Shown in pieces: positions 38,514-51,172 of a stretch of DNA of 64,000 nt. The stretch lies in contig CAMPDV010000677.1 in the NCBI GenBank assembly GCA_946699065.1, positions 124,001 through 188,000 of the forward strand. The letters are read 5' to 3'. Under the pieces are notes generated by a model. That model was not told the DNA's origin and searched no databases. It worked only from the letters and a program-made list of their open reading frames with translations. This DNA comes from Loxodes magnus. Taxonomy: Eukaryota; Ciliophora; Karyorelictea; Loxodida; Loxodidae. The position numbers and the translations under genes were made by a program. Within the stretch, counting starts at the first letter, position 1. Each line of letters begins with the position of its first letter.

Positions 38514-39219
38514 GAGAAGACTTGTTCTTAAATGAAGTTGTATTAAATTTAATATAATATTAATCTTTGAAGCCTCTTTTAATAAAGGATTGGTTATCTA
38601 GCATAATTAAAAGAAACTAGAAAATATTATTGAAATTATAAAAGTTTAAATAATCTTATAGTTTAAAAATAAATTTTACCATGATACGTATTTGTAATTT
38701 GCTATAGCGCTATTGTTTTATTTAAAGTATTTAATCTACTTTTATCAAAAATAATAGATAGAACACCCTAAAATCAATTATTAGCTAATAAAGTTTTAAT
38801 GTAACTATAATGAAACTAATGTAAGTTTAGATTTATTGCATTTCTTTAGAAAACTTTATGAAACTTATCTAAAAATAGAAATTTAATTATACGAATTTAA
38901 TAGATTAGGTAAAATAAATATAAATTAAGAAATTATCGAAATGCTAAAAACGAATGCTGAGAAATTATCTACTTTGTTTTAATAAGATTTAGCATAATAT
39001 TTAAAGCAAAGATATATTTACTAAAATTTTATTGTCCAAATAAATGCTATGAATTTTAGGAGTGCTACCTTTATAATCTTTCTATGCTTTTATATGATAA
39101 ACAAACATTGGAAATCGAGTGATTTATATAAAAATATAATTATAATTAAATATAGCAAGTTGATTATAAATTTATTCACTTTATATAAATTAATAAATAA
39201 ACTGGAGTTTTTCTGTATT
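38514..39219. other. AT-rich spacer in unit 2
   Basis: Counterpart of 24,426-25,130. The plus-strand frame at 39,049 is not supported, because the first third changes frame relative to unit 1. Confidence 0.4.
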
Positions 39220-39723
39220 TCAATCATTAAATTATATACTTTTTATAGATTTAAAATGCTTGTATAATAATAATAAAAATTATTCCTAAGCTATAAATAC
39301 AATTTAAAGATAAAAATTAAATTAAATTTAGATTTATTTTTAATTTATTTTAAGTTATTTAACAATAATTTAATATAATTAGTTTCTAGCTTTGTATGAC
39401 TTAATTATGTTTCTTTAATTTATAGACACTTTACTCTATTGATCTAAAAGATTATTTTCAATATTTCAAAACTAAAATTCATACAAATCAAGCTATTATA
39501 ATAAGATTATCTTATCCTTCTCTTTTCGCAATTATTTATTTTTATAATTTCTTTATTCCGTTAGATTTTTAGTGGATTTCATCAATTTAAATTCCTTTTT
39601 TCGCTTTTCTATTTCTTTCTTATTAATAATATTTAATACTTCTAAAGATCCTTTTATTTTACCATATTAGCAAAAGGTAGAAAAAGAAAAATATTAAATA
39701 CATAGTTGCTTTTACAAGTTAAT
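39220..39723 (-). CDS. Lys-rich coiled-coil protein, unit 2 (5' end unresolved)
   Basis: Homologue of 25,131-25,634 with no indel over 444 nt and mostly silent changes. One Ser is replaced by a TGA (Trp) and one Thr by Ile. It ends at the same TGA. The upstream poly-T/A tract differs in length from unit 1, so the start remains unknown. Confidence 0.5.
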
Positions 39724-42700
39724 ATTATATCTTTTTTTTAAAAATTTTAATTTTTTCTCTTTATTTTACTATCTAATTTAGTATTCATAATTAATCAAAA
39801 AGGTTATATAATCTTTTATTTTTTATCTCCAATATTTTTTTTAAATTTTACTCTTCATATTTTTTGCTTCTTTAAATTTTTCGAAGCTAAATTTCTTGCG
39901 TTATTTCTATAACTAATTAAGATATCTAAGAGATGATCTTTATCTCGCTGTTATTACTTCAAAAATTTTTATAATTAAGCAAGTATAATTGTTTTATTAC
40001 TTTTAAGCTATTCATTAGTTTTTATTTTACTTGAATATAAAATTTATCATGAGATTTCTACTTGTTATTTGAAAAATAAATAAGAAATGTATCTTTGAAC
40101 ATTCTAGCCAAGAATTTTTTGTATTAATTCTTGATTTAAATGATCTTTAATAGTAAAATTTAATAATATTAAATTAATAAAAAATGAAATAAAAATTCTC
40201 TAAGTGGTAATCAAACCAAATATCTATCTAATGAAAATAGAAATTTATTCTTAATAATGCTTAAAATTTTATTTGTTTTTTACATTTTAAACACAAATTT
40301 ATAATTACTTTCTAGCTTTAAGCTATTAAATAAAATTAATTCTATTTTTTAAATACTTTGCACTATATCATAATGTATTAGTCTAATTTATATAATATGC
40401 TTAAAATATAAAAAATTTCCTTGAGAGATTTTATGATTATTTCTGGTAACTTTTGATGTTTATTTTGAAAATTTGAATTTTGCATTTGCAAATCTTATTT
40501 CTGAGTTGAGATAATTTAAGAAAAGATTAATTACCTAATATATGATAATCTTAGAATATTGAAAAAATTAAATTTTAATATCTAATGTTATATCTTAAGA
40601 TACTTAGCATGTTAAATAATAAAATAATGCTTAAGAAAATAAATAGTTGGTATATTGAGAAAATGACAAGAACATTTTAATAATTATAATTTAAATGTTT
40701 ATTCTTACAATTAATTACACTAGATTTGCTCACATTCAGAAATATAGCCTAAAATATTCTTGATATGCTAAAACGTACAACTTTGAATTTTAGCTATTAG
40801 ATTATTTCCTGAATTTTTAATATCTTTCGTAACTTTTCTTAAGAATTTATAATAGTTTTCTCTTATTAGAAAAATGTATTTAAATTTAAGTTCTAGAAGC
40901 ATAAGTTATTTAAACTTAAAATTAAAATAATAAAAGTTTAATTATAAAAATAGCTAACTATCTATTCCATCAAAATTGATTACTAAAAATAGTGCTTTCA
41001 TAATTTTTTGTTATAAAGATGAGCAGATAAGGCTATTAAATTTCCATACTAAAGAAAAAAAATAGATTTTCCTTAATTTTTCATATAAAAGAAAACTAAT
41101 TAATAATTAATAATTAATAAAAAATTTAATATCTTAAAGCAATCAAACAAGGGGTATAATAAATTATATAGCACATCATGAATTAATATCAATAAAAGCA
41201 AGCTAATTAGTTAAAATTTTTTTAAGAGAAGGTTTTTAAAAATATTAAAAAGTTTTTAAGTTTATTATATAATTAATGAGATATTGTAAGCTTGCTTTGC
41301 TTTTCTTAAAATTTTTTAAATGTCTTTAATGCTTTACAAACCTAAAAGACATAAATTATAAACCTTATATAAAAGTTTAACTAAATCTTCAATTAAACTT
41401 TTTCAGATTTTATTTAAGAAGAAAATTGATTAAATAGTAACTCAAATTTTTTAATGAGTTAATAAAATATCTAGAAAATAGAGCAAACAAAGAAAAATAA
41501 AGAAGTCATTACTGTAAAATTAAGAAATCGAGTAAGAAAGATTTTTCTTTATTCTCATTACTTAATCTTGTAGTCTTCTCTTTTTGCCTTATTTCTAATA
41601 AAAGATAATTATAGCTAAAATGAAAGAAAGTTTTTATCTATATACTTAATAAATTTTTAGTCAGGTATATAAATTAAATTTTAGCAAATTATATTAAAAT
41701 AATTGAGGCTTAAGAATCCTTTTAAGATTCTTTTACAAAGCAACAATTTAATGTATTAAACAAAAGGGAATTCCTTCAATTATCTATTAAAGCTTAAAAA
41801 TATTATTTACCTATCTTTTAACTAATTTAAATCATCTAGCTTGCAATATAAAAGAAATAAACAATAATTATTGCTGATTTATATTCTAAAATGAAGAAAA
41901 AGAATCTAATAAAAACAATTATATTATTAAAAGCATACTTTATTTTTAAAATAGTTAGAAAATATATAAAATTGATAATTTGCTAAATAGATAAAATTAT
42001 TAAGTTTTACTTATAAATAAAGCTATTCAGATCTCCTAACTAATTTTAGATAAAATAATAAAGATAATATTATCAACAAATTTTGTATAATTGAAAGTTT
42101 TAAAATATTAAATAAAGTTTTTATATCTTCTAAACTTTTAATATTTTTAATTAATTGAAGTGTATTCATATAATATAATAGAATAACAATTAGATATTAA
42201 ACTAAATTTAATTATAGTACTATTCTATTTCATAATTAAAATTATAGGATCTTTAAGTTCTAAAATGCTTTAAACAAAAAAAGCTACTAAATATGATAAA
42301 AATATCTTTAAGTGTGAAAAATCCATAATCTTCATATCTATTTTAAAGAGAATCTAAGTTTATTATCGAGAAAAATCTTTTAGCTATTTCTATTCTTCCA
42401 TTATTTGATATTTTGCTATATGAATCACTTATATTAAAGGCAAGAAATAGATAAAATCTAATTTTTTAATTATTAGATTATTTCCAAAAAGCTAGAACAC
42501 TTAAATTTGGCTTTTTTAGATAAATAGCAATTATCATTAGTAATACATAATCTCTAGTAGCCATTATTTAAAATAGGATTAAAATAATTGAATCATTAAT
42601 AGAAAAGAAGTGCTGAAGTTAAATCAGATTATTATTTTTGCTTCTATATATTTAAGTATCATTTATTTTGTTGAATGAAATTAAAAATATTTATTAAGCT

Positions 42701-42738
42701 ATAATAACAGTAATTTAAATACAGAAATTTAACAAAAA
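39724..42738. other. AT-rich gene-poor region of unit 2
   Basis: Counterpart of 25,635-28,646; nothing called. Confidence 0.5.
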
Positions 42739-42812
42739 TGGTCACAGTGAGTCTCGAACTCACGACCTCTGCGTTATTAGCACAGCGCTCTAACCAGCTG
42801 AGCTATGCGACC
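42739..42812 (-). tRNA. tRNA-Ile (anticodon AAT)
   Basis: Identical to the tRNA at 28,647-28,720, with five T after the 3' end. Unit 2 copy of the pair. Confidence 0.97.
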
Positions 42813-45800
42813 TTAGAATTATATTAGAGCTAAAGTTTAAATAAAGTAACTATTAATCTCTAATCTTTATTTATTAATTAATATTTAAAAATATATCTAC
42901 TTGCAACTATTACTTGAGCTAACTAGAAATTAAATCAAAACTATTACATATTATGAAAGATAAAAGAAGATTTGCTGCATAAATGAAAATAAAGGTTATT
43001 TAAGCTATTTATCATTTAGACATTTTGAAATTTAATATTAAATTATTGGAATTATAAATAGGTTGAAATGAAAGAAGCTAAATGATTAAAGTAAATAATT
43101 AGAATCTTACAAGGTTTAACTTTAGTGAATTTAAATTGTTTATATATTATGCAAAATAATAGAAAGACATGCTTAATATCTGAAAGTCTTAGGAGAAATT
43201 TTTATTTTCTAAAAATATATATGATAAAGCATATAAAATAGTAAGATTCACAATTTGGAAAACTTTGCTTGATAATTTGAAGAAAGAAAATTAATCTGGC
43301 AATAGATTTATACATCTAAATAAATTTGTGAGCAATTTTTAAGAAATAAAAATGCTATAAAGACAGATCTTATGACTATAAATTTCTAATTTAAATTTAA
43401 TAAAACTAAACTTTTTGCTTAGCTTATATCAAACAGCGAAAGCTAATTATAAAAGCGTTATACTAATTATAATTTATTTATATTATGAAAATAAAAAATA
43501 AAAAATTTTTATTAAATAATTATAAATAATATAGAAGAAGAAAAAGAATAAAGAAAAGCACAATATCTTTTCATAAATTTATATAACTGTATAAATAAAA
43601 GAGAAATAATAAAATACCATAAGAATAATATTTCTTATTTAATAAAGTAGAAATTTAGATTATTTTATGATTATTAGCTAAATATTATAAATCTATATCA
43701 ATGATAATTAATTATTATATATAAGTTACTTATTATCTTTCTTATCTCTTTAACTTTTATATTTTGAATGCTTTTAAATTAAATTATGAAATATTCCTTT
43801 TATTCTAGAAATTATTAAATTAATTTTAAATTTTAGTAGTTAAAGATAATTTTTGATAATCTTAATTGTTAAATTTCCTTAGGTAAATAAAATCTAAGAT
43901 AACATAAATAAAAATAGATTTATATAATTTTTTAAGAAAAGTTATTTGCATTATTAGAATAAATTAAGAAATACAAATATTAGAAATATTTTGTGTTTAC
44001 ACTTTTTTCTCGGATTTTTTTAATTGATTTAATAGTTATTTATATCTATATTTTTAATTATTTAGCTTTACTAAAAAGAAAAATACAAGAAAGAAGAATA
44101 AACTTAGAAAACATTTCTTATTAATTTACTTTCTTCTCAAACTAAATTAATTTGAGTTAATGGAAAAAATTAGATTATACAATACAATTAAAAAAATAAA
44201 TAAGAAAAGATATATAATAAAAGGAGATTTTAGAGTGAAATTATAAAAATACATTTTAGTATAAAACGAAATCACTTCAAGTTTTAAGGATATTCTTTAT
44301 ATATTTAGATCTCCTGATATATGAACAATCACTAGTACATTTTTAAAATACCTATTTTCATATTAATAATATAATGCAAACAATATTTTCACTACTAGTA
44401 GTAAGTATAACTTTAGTTATAGATCTTTTATTTAATATTAACAGAATTTGCTTTTTATTCATTTTACAAGACTTCATTTGTTTCCTCTACTGATAATCAG
44501 AATAAAATATTGTGAATATGTATCAAGAACATAGAAGAACAAACTATTTTAATATATTAACTTAATATTTAAATTATTTTTGATTTTAATTTTAATTTAC
44601 TTTATATAGTAATTTTAAAAACAGGAAATAAAGAATTAGAATTAAGAAGAAAGTTTCTAAGATATAATATAAAGACTACATCATTGAAGATTTAAAATTT
44701 TAGTTAAATTATAATAATGATAATCAAAACCATTGAGGAATTAAATTTAAATTTAATGTATGTTGATAAATCAATTTTAGTTAAGCACAAAATAATATCT
44801 GTCATTTTATTTTATTTTATTTTATTTCACACAGTTTTATTTATTTTATTTACGTTTTTTTAAGTTAGCATAATTCTCAAATCTATCTTCATCACATTCG
44901 TCATATAATAATAATAATTATTATTATTTTTTAATGTAACTATATTGATAAAACATTTAAAATATATAGTACTGCTATCAATCTTTCAAGGTGCTCTTTA
45001 TGTTTAAAAAAAAATTATTTTAATATTTCTATTGAAAAATAATTTTTTTTCTTAAGTTTTATTACTTTATATAAAATGCCCATTAAATTTTTACTCTCTA
45101 ACCTTTTTAAATTAAAATAATATAATTAAGAATTTAAAAATATATTTGCTTATGTAAGACATTTGTATAAAATATTTTTTTATAATATTCTAATCTGTGT
45201 TTGCTTTATTTAAAAAAAATTAAATTTTCTTAAATTTTTTTCCTTTTATTTTTTTAAAATTGATAGAATATTTTTATAAATAAAAACTTCACTTTATTAT
45301 TAATCTAATTTATCTTAATTTTTTCTTTTGCCTTATTAATTTAAATAAATTATTTTATTCTTTTTTTTCTTAAATAAATTTATTCTAGTTTTGGTATCAT
45401 AAATTTTATGTAAATGTCTAAAATGCTTTATATATTTAAGTTTTTCATAATAAATGAAAAATAAAAAAATTTTATTATTTTATAATTTCAGACAGTTGTT
45501 TAACTATTAAGACTTGAACTATGCTTTTAATAATCATAATTATAATTATAATTTTAAAACTTTCTTTTCTATATTGCTTTCGTAATCCTTCTCTTCATAT
45601 AACTATTCATTTCCTTTTAATTTATTATAACATATGAGTATACACTCTCTTGCTAAAATAGTCGTTTTAATAATTATTTAAGATATAAATATCTTAAACA
45701 GAAAGAAATAATATAAGATAGTAAAAAATTTCAATATAATGGTTGAAAATATAGACTAGATTATAATATAAACTATTATTTATCATAATTTTTAAAGTAT

Positions 45801-45830
45801 AAATAGAAATTAAGAAATAGTATAATAATA
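42813..45830. other. AT-rich region upstream of ubiquitin-repeat gene, unit 2
   Basis: Counterpart of 28,721-31,723. A TTTTA microsatellite at about 44,804-44,827 is longer than in unit 1. Confidence 0.5.
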
Positions 45831-47426
45831 ATGAAAATCAAAATATAAAAGTTAGATGAAAATATTATTACTTTATGTGTGGAGGCTTTTGACACTGTTT
45901 AAAATGTAAAATCTTTAATACGAGAAAGGGAAAAAATGTTCCTATAAGAATTTGCTCTTATTTTTGACTAAATTGAGTTAGAAGATTAAGTTACTTTGTC
46001 GAACTATAATATCAAGGATAACTCCATACTTTTTTTGACTAACTACATTTGAATTATCGTTAAGAATAAAACGGATATTTTAGGTTTGAAAGCATATTCA
46101 TTAGTCACAGTAAAAAATATTAAAGAAAAAATTAAAGAAAAAAAAGGAATTCCAACTTAGTTGCTAAAACTAAAGTTCTACGAAAAATGATTAGAAGATA
46201 GCTTTTCTTTAGGTGACTATTCAATTAAACAAGGTTCTTAACTATAATTTTTCTATGAATGAAAAGTTTAAATTGAACTTCGAATCAAAACTTAGCATTG
46301 TAAAGAATTTTAAATATATGCAAATAACTGATAAACCATTTTAGAAGTAAAGAAATTAATCTATTAGAAGGAAAAAATAGCACCAGAATGCTAAGAACTT
46401 ATTTTTGATGGATAAATTTTATAAAATGATTTTTTACTTTCTATAAACAAAATTTAAAAGTACTCTGTAATTGATTTAATTATTAGTTAAAATACCATTT
46501 TAAATATTAACATTAGAATATCTGCTCATAAAGCATTATACTTGGAATGTAAGCCTTCGGATACTATTAAAGACATAAAATCCTAAATCTATTAAAGAGA
46601 AACAATTCCAATTTTCATTTAAACTCTTGCTTATTTTGAAAAGTGTTTAAAAGATAATCTTTAATTATCTGATTATTAAATAGAAAACAATTCCATACTT
46701 GAATTAGTTTTGCAAGCATGACTTGTGATAAATGTTATAGATAAAGTGCTAAATGATTATCTAACTAGTTTGGTATGTGAAAATGAGAAAGCCATTAAAG
46801 ACATAAAGATTTAAATTTAGGATATTAATGGAGTTCCAGTTTTACAATAGAAACTTTACTTCAGAGGAAATTATTTAAAAGATACATTTTCTTTAGCTTA
46901 TTACAATATTTAGAATGATTCTTCTCTTGATTTGTTCTATATCTAAAAAATAGAGTTTTAAATATAAATTAAAACAGAAAGTGGAATAAGAATGAATTTA
47001 AATGTAGATAGTTGATCAACAGTTTTATAAGTAAAATAGTAAATTGAAAAGAAGGAAGGATTACTATCTAAATATTAGTACCTTATATTTACTGGTAAGA
47101 TTTTGTAGGATGATAACATTTTATCTGATTATAATATCAAAAATAACTCAGTTCTTTGCTTAATGGTTGTTCTAACTTGTAGTATGCAAATCAACGTTAA
47201 AATCAAAGCTGATAAACTCATTTAATTGTCTTTTGAACCTTATGAAACTATTAGAAGCTTAAAGTTTAAAATATATGACATGGAAGGAATTTTACCTGAA
47301 AAATAAATGCTTTACTTTGAAGAATAGTGGCTCAGAGATGAATTTTGCTTATATGACTATGATATCTAGAATGGCTTCACACTTGTTTTAGAGGAGATTT
47401 TAAGATTGGACTTATTATTGTAATGA
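45831..47426 (+). CDS. Seven-repeat ubiquitin-like polyprotein (intact copy)
   Basis: ATG to TGA in one frame, 531 residues, under TAA/TAG=Gln and six internal TGA=Trp. Seven ubiquitin-like repeats of about 75 residues lie head to tail. Each shows the beta-grasp pattern: a repeat start such as INVKIKADKLIQLSCEP, a DTIKDIKSQI-type helix, then a LIFTGKILQDDNILSDYNIK-type segment equivalent to ubiquitin residues 43-63. Sequences between repeats differ strongly from each other. No repeat ends in Gly-Gly, so cleavage into conjugating monomers is not expected. A single long scaffold-like protein is more likely. The last repeat ends LEEILRLDLLLQ-TGA. It sits between an inverted pair of tRNA-Ile genes. 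Confidence 0.85.
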
Positions 47427-48395
47427 TAATTGTTACTATTTTTATCTTCATAATCTTATTTACTCTAATTAAATCTAATATTGAGAAATAAAAATATTAC
47501 TTATCTTCTTAAAGTTTATTACTAATATCTTAATTTAATTTATAACTTTATAAAAATAGATTAAAGTAGCTATAAATATTTAATAAGATCTTAGAAATAT
47601 TTAAATATAGTTTATAGCTAAGGAAATAAATATACCCCTTAGATTGTTTGTCTTCTATCTATAATTTAAAATGAAGACTAGTTCATTAAAGTATCTAGTT
47701 ACCATATCTTGAATTTACACTAATAGTTAATTAATTTTACTCATTTCAGCATTAAAAAAATATTTTTAATAGAAATAGAAATAAGTTATATTTCTTTTAT
47801 TTATAGCTAGGAATCTGTCAAATTATATAGAGCGAGAACAAACTTAAAAACTTTATTAAATAAGAAACTTTTAATATACACTATTGCTTTGTTTAAATTT
47901 AGTTATAATTATGATATACTTCTAAATCATTTGATCAAATTTAGATAGTGGAAATATAAAAAATAGCAAAGTTTAGATATAAGAGACAAAATTATTAGCT
48001 GGTTAAATATTTAATTGAGATAGAAAAAGCAAGAAAAATAATAAGTAAATAACTATTTAATTGTATGTATCTTTTATAAATAAAATAGTTATATTTTATT
48101 TATTGAAAATGCTTTTTCAATTTTATCTAGAAATCTTTTTTATTAATGCATACTAAAATATTTTAAATTTGTGAACAATTTTAGTATTATTTTTAAAGAA
48201 TTTTCTGATTAAATTAATATATATCTATTCATTCTATTTATATAAGATAATTAAGCTTTAGAAGAAAATTTTTAACATTAAAAAACTACAATATGATATA
48301 ATCAGTGAAGTTTAACATAGCAGAGCAAATAAACTCTAAGAAAAGAAAAAATTAGAAAATCCTTTATTTAAACTTTAGCTCTAATATAATTCTAA
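47427..48395. other. AT-rich spacer in unit 2
   Basis: Counterpart of 33,318-34,290, with one short diverged stretch near 48,040. No gene. Confidence 0.5.
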
Positions 48396-48469
48396 GGTCG
48401 CATAGCTCAGCTGGCTAGAGCGCTGTGCTAATAACGCAGAGGTCGTGAGTTCGAGACTCACTGTGACCA
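48396..48469 (+). tRNA. tRNA-Ile (anticodon AAT)
   Basis: As the other copies except one T to C change in the D loop (CTGGCTAGAG). The cloverleaf is fully preserved and TTTT follows. Confidence 0.96.
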
Positions 48470-48659
48470 TTTTAAAATAGTTTTAATGAAATAATTGATA
48501 ATTTAATTATTGATAAATGCATAAGAATACTTATAATAGATAAATATTTGGAATAATGCAAATATATCATTAAATTAATTTTAACTATAAGGGTTAGGGT
48601 CATCTTTAATTAATGGAAATCTTTCCTCAAATTAAAGACAATAAAATTATATTCAATAC

Positions 48660-49508
48660 TCAACTGTACATGTCTTCATCTGAATCAATTTCAAACTGAG
48701 ATAATTCTTATTTCTCTTCAATAAACTCATAGAATTGTTCTTCCATCTTCTTGTAATTTTTCTCCAGCTTCTCTAAACAATTCTAAGGTCATTGTTGTCC
48801 TTTTAGAGCTATTTATTCTTTTACTATTAATTATCAGGATCCTGTTTGATTAGTGTCACACTTGAATCATCTAATATCATCTTCTTTCTGTAAATGCCTC
48901 TAAAGTAGTTACAATATAGCCTCCTTGATGCTTCAAATTCTTTACGGCGCTGCTCAAGCACTCTTCTTCACTTCGGTCATTACCTGCAAAAATATCCAGC
49001 CTTTTGACAACAATAGCAACGTTTTATTAAGGGCTTGAATTAAAATTTTCATTTTGTTTACATTTTTTCAATTTCCATCTTATCTGATTGAGATTAGTTT
49101 TTTTTTGATTGGTAATTGAATTTCTTCTTAATTTTCTATTGATTTGCTACTAGGATTTTCTAATAGTTCAAAATAGGAAGTTAAGGCTTCAATTTAAAAC
49201 TAAACTTTACTTACCAAGTCTTGATCTTCCTTTTTTCTATCTTAAAAAAGAAGACGAAGATTCAAGTTTTCCACCTTCAGGATCTATATTTCGGTATTCA
49301 TTTTCTCAATTAATGAATAAAGCTAAATAATGTCTTTCTCATGGAGTTTCTCAAGCTTTTTCAGTTTGCTAGGAAATTCCGTATTTCCCAATCCTTAACA
49401 GGAGTAGATTTATCTATTTTGAATTCTTGGTTCTTGTTAGTTAACTGAGACTTAAGATTGATCTTTAAGGTTAGAATTTAAGGTTTAGATTCCCGAGTTT
49501 TGTTCCAT
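48660..49508 (-). pseudogene. Gag-like protein, unit 2 (frameshifted)
   Basis: Homologue of 34,555-35,405. Two single-base losses around 49,105-49,130 (a shorter T run and TTCTTCTTAA versus TTCTTCTTTAA) break the frame between the coiled coil and the knuckle. Both ends, the YRKKM tail and the 20-nt intron (48,842-48,861, GTGTGACACTAATCAAACAG on the minus strand) are retained. The breaks could be assembly indels, since both fall in homopolymers. Confidence 0.6.
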
Positions 49509-50187
49509 TTAAAATAAACTTTATGAAATGAATTATATATTGTAAAAAATTATTTTATAGCATATAAGCTTAATAAAAAACCAAAGCGAATGTGCTTTTA
49601 TAGCTAAATAAAAAGTAAGATCTCAATTTAACTATAATATATAAATAAATTTACTAAAGTAAATATAATTAACTATATATATTTTTCAGACTATATTTAA
49701 GCAATAGCTAAGCTTATTCTGAATCTTATATTTAAAATGTAGAGTTTTTCTATTCTGCTTCTAACATTATTTTAAATCTTTTTTGCTGAAGCTTAGTTAT
49801 GTTAGTTATAATTGAGAATTTCAGCATTCCTCCACTGTTTTTTATGTTTACTCCTTATAACTTAAAAATTAGCATATCATTAAAACTTTATTATTAATAA
49901 TCTAAAAATGTTGAAAATAAAGCAATTGCTAAATCTAAGTAAAATAATTAAAATGTTAGTATTAGACTTAATTTATCTTATAAAATTGATTAATTATAAA
50001 AAATATAGCTTCTTTATTTATATTTTGTTCCATATTAAATCTAAAAATAATATAGTAATTTAAATATTTAAACTAAGGAATTTTATAAAGGATAAATATA
50101 GTTATATATAAGTTAAAGCTGTATTTATAATAATAATAATAATATACTAAATTAAAGTGTTCGTATCTCCAGGGATTTTAAACCCCT
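49509..50187. other. AT-rich spacer spanning end of unit 2
   Basis: Includes the unit 2 boundary at 49,794 and an ATAATAATAATAAT run near 50,130. No gene. Confidence 0.5.
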
Positions 50188-50952
50188 TCAATACATACCT
50201 CCAGAGTTCGTTCCTTGAGGTTTAAAATAAAAGTTTGGGACTCCCAGTTTTTTTGGAGTTCTGGCACTCCCTTGAAAAAGCCTCCTTCTAAATATTCTTC
50301 CATCCTTGTCTACATAAATTCTTGAAAGTTCTCTCCAAATCTCTTCACTGTTTCTTCTCTGTTTATCCAAATATATCTTGCATCTCTTGTATGTGTGGAA
50401 TCTTGATTTGCACAGGTAGCACAGCTTGACAATTCTTCTGGGAGGAGTTATCTCTAAGGGTTTTGTGTATTCTAGTTCCATTTTATTTTCAGCTAAGATT
50501 TAAGGTTAAATTCTTTTTTCTCCCAAAAGTTTCACTTCGATTTCCTGTTTCATTAATCTTTCTTCATTGTTTTAACTTTTCTATAGTAATTTTTAGTTTT
50601 CTTTCTTTAATATTTAAACTTCTTCTTATAGGTTACGGATAGATTTCATAAGTTATTCTATTATTAGCTATTCATCATTTTTCTATTTCTACATTATTTT
50701 TTAATTACCACTTTTCATGTAGTTGCTTGATCGTGGCTATGGGAGTAAAAAGTCTCGCTTGATTTAGTCAGCTTCTGTTGATTTAATTTCTTATTCAATT
50801 TAAGATTATTTTTCTAAATTTGGGGGTTAAAGAGCCTAAGAAAATTATTATGTTATTAAAGAAGACGTGGTAAGAGAAGAATTAGAAGTCTCTGATTTTT
50901 TTTCCTTTTTCTATGGAGCTGGAAAAAAACCCTTCTTGAGACCTTCTGCCAT
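50188..50952 (-). CDS. Gag-like CCHC protein (intact)
   Basis: 254 residues in one frame from ATG 50,952 to TGA 50,188-50,190. The N-terminus MAEGLKKGFFPAPQKKEKK matches the MVEGFKKGF start of its relatives. A Ser/Thr/Gln-rich linker, a coiled coil (SIRNLQEEVQILKKENQKLL) and a PPRR basic patch follow. Then comes the canonical knuckle CYLCKSRFHTYKRC (about residues 178-191) and a tail IWRELSRIYVDKDGRIFRRR ending SGGMY. Only the last 97 codons are open under the standard code, because the N-terminal part uses many TAA/TAG Gln codons. It starts 147 bp downstream of a tRNA-Ile on the same strand. The role in RNA binding is inferred from the knuckle. No polymerase is linked to it in a normal ORF1-ORF2 order. 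Confidence 0.87.
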
Positions 50953-51098
50953 TTTTTTTTTTTAAAGCTGTATTTATTTAATAGATATTTATATATAATT
51001 AAATGATGTATTTTATTCTATGCTTAGTTATTAAATATCCTATTTAATTTCTTATAATTCTAATTTTAAATTTATTATTTTCTACTTATAACTAAAAA

Positions 51099-51172
51099 TG
51101 GTCACAGTGAGTCTCGAACTCACGACCTCTGCGTTATTAGCACAGCGCTCTAACCAGCTGAGCTATGCGACC
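51099..51172 (-). tRNA. tRNA-Ile (anticodon AAT), fifth copy
   Basis: Sequence identical to the unit 1 minus-strand copy but with unrelated flanks, so it is an independent locus outside the duplication. Five T follow the 3' end. Confidence 0.97.

Larger units (their letters stand above)
35691..49794. repeat. Tandem 14-kb segmental duplication, unit 2
   Basis: Starts and ends with the same sequences as unit 1 and is about 117 bp longer, mostly because of the insertion at 37,365-37,459. Gene order matches unit 1. Sequence after 49,794 is unrelated to the start of the unit. Confidence 0.92.
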
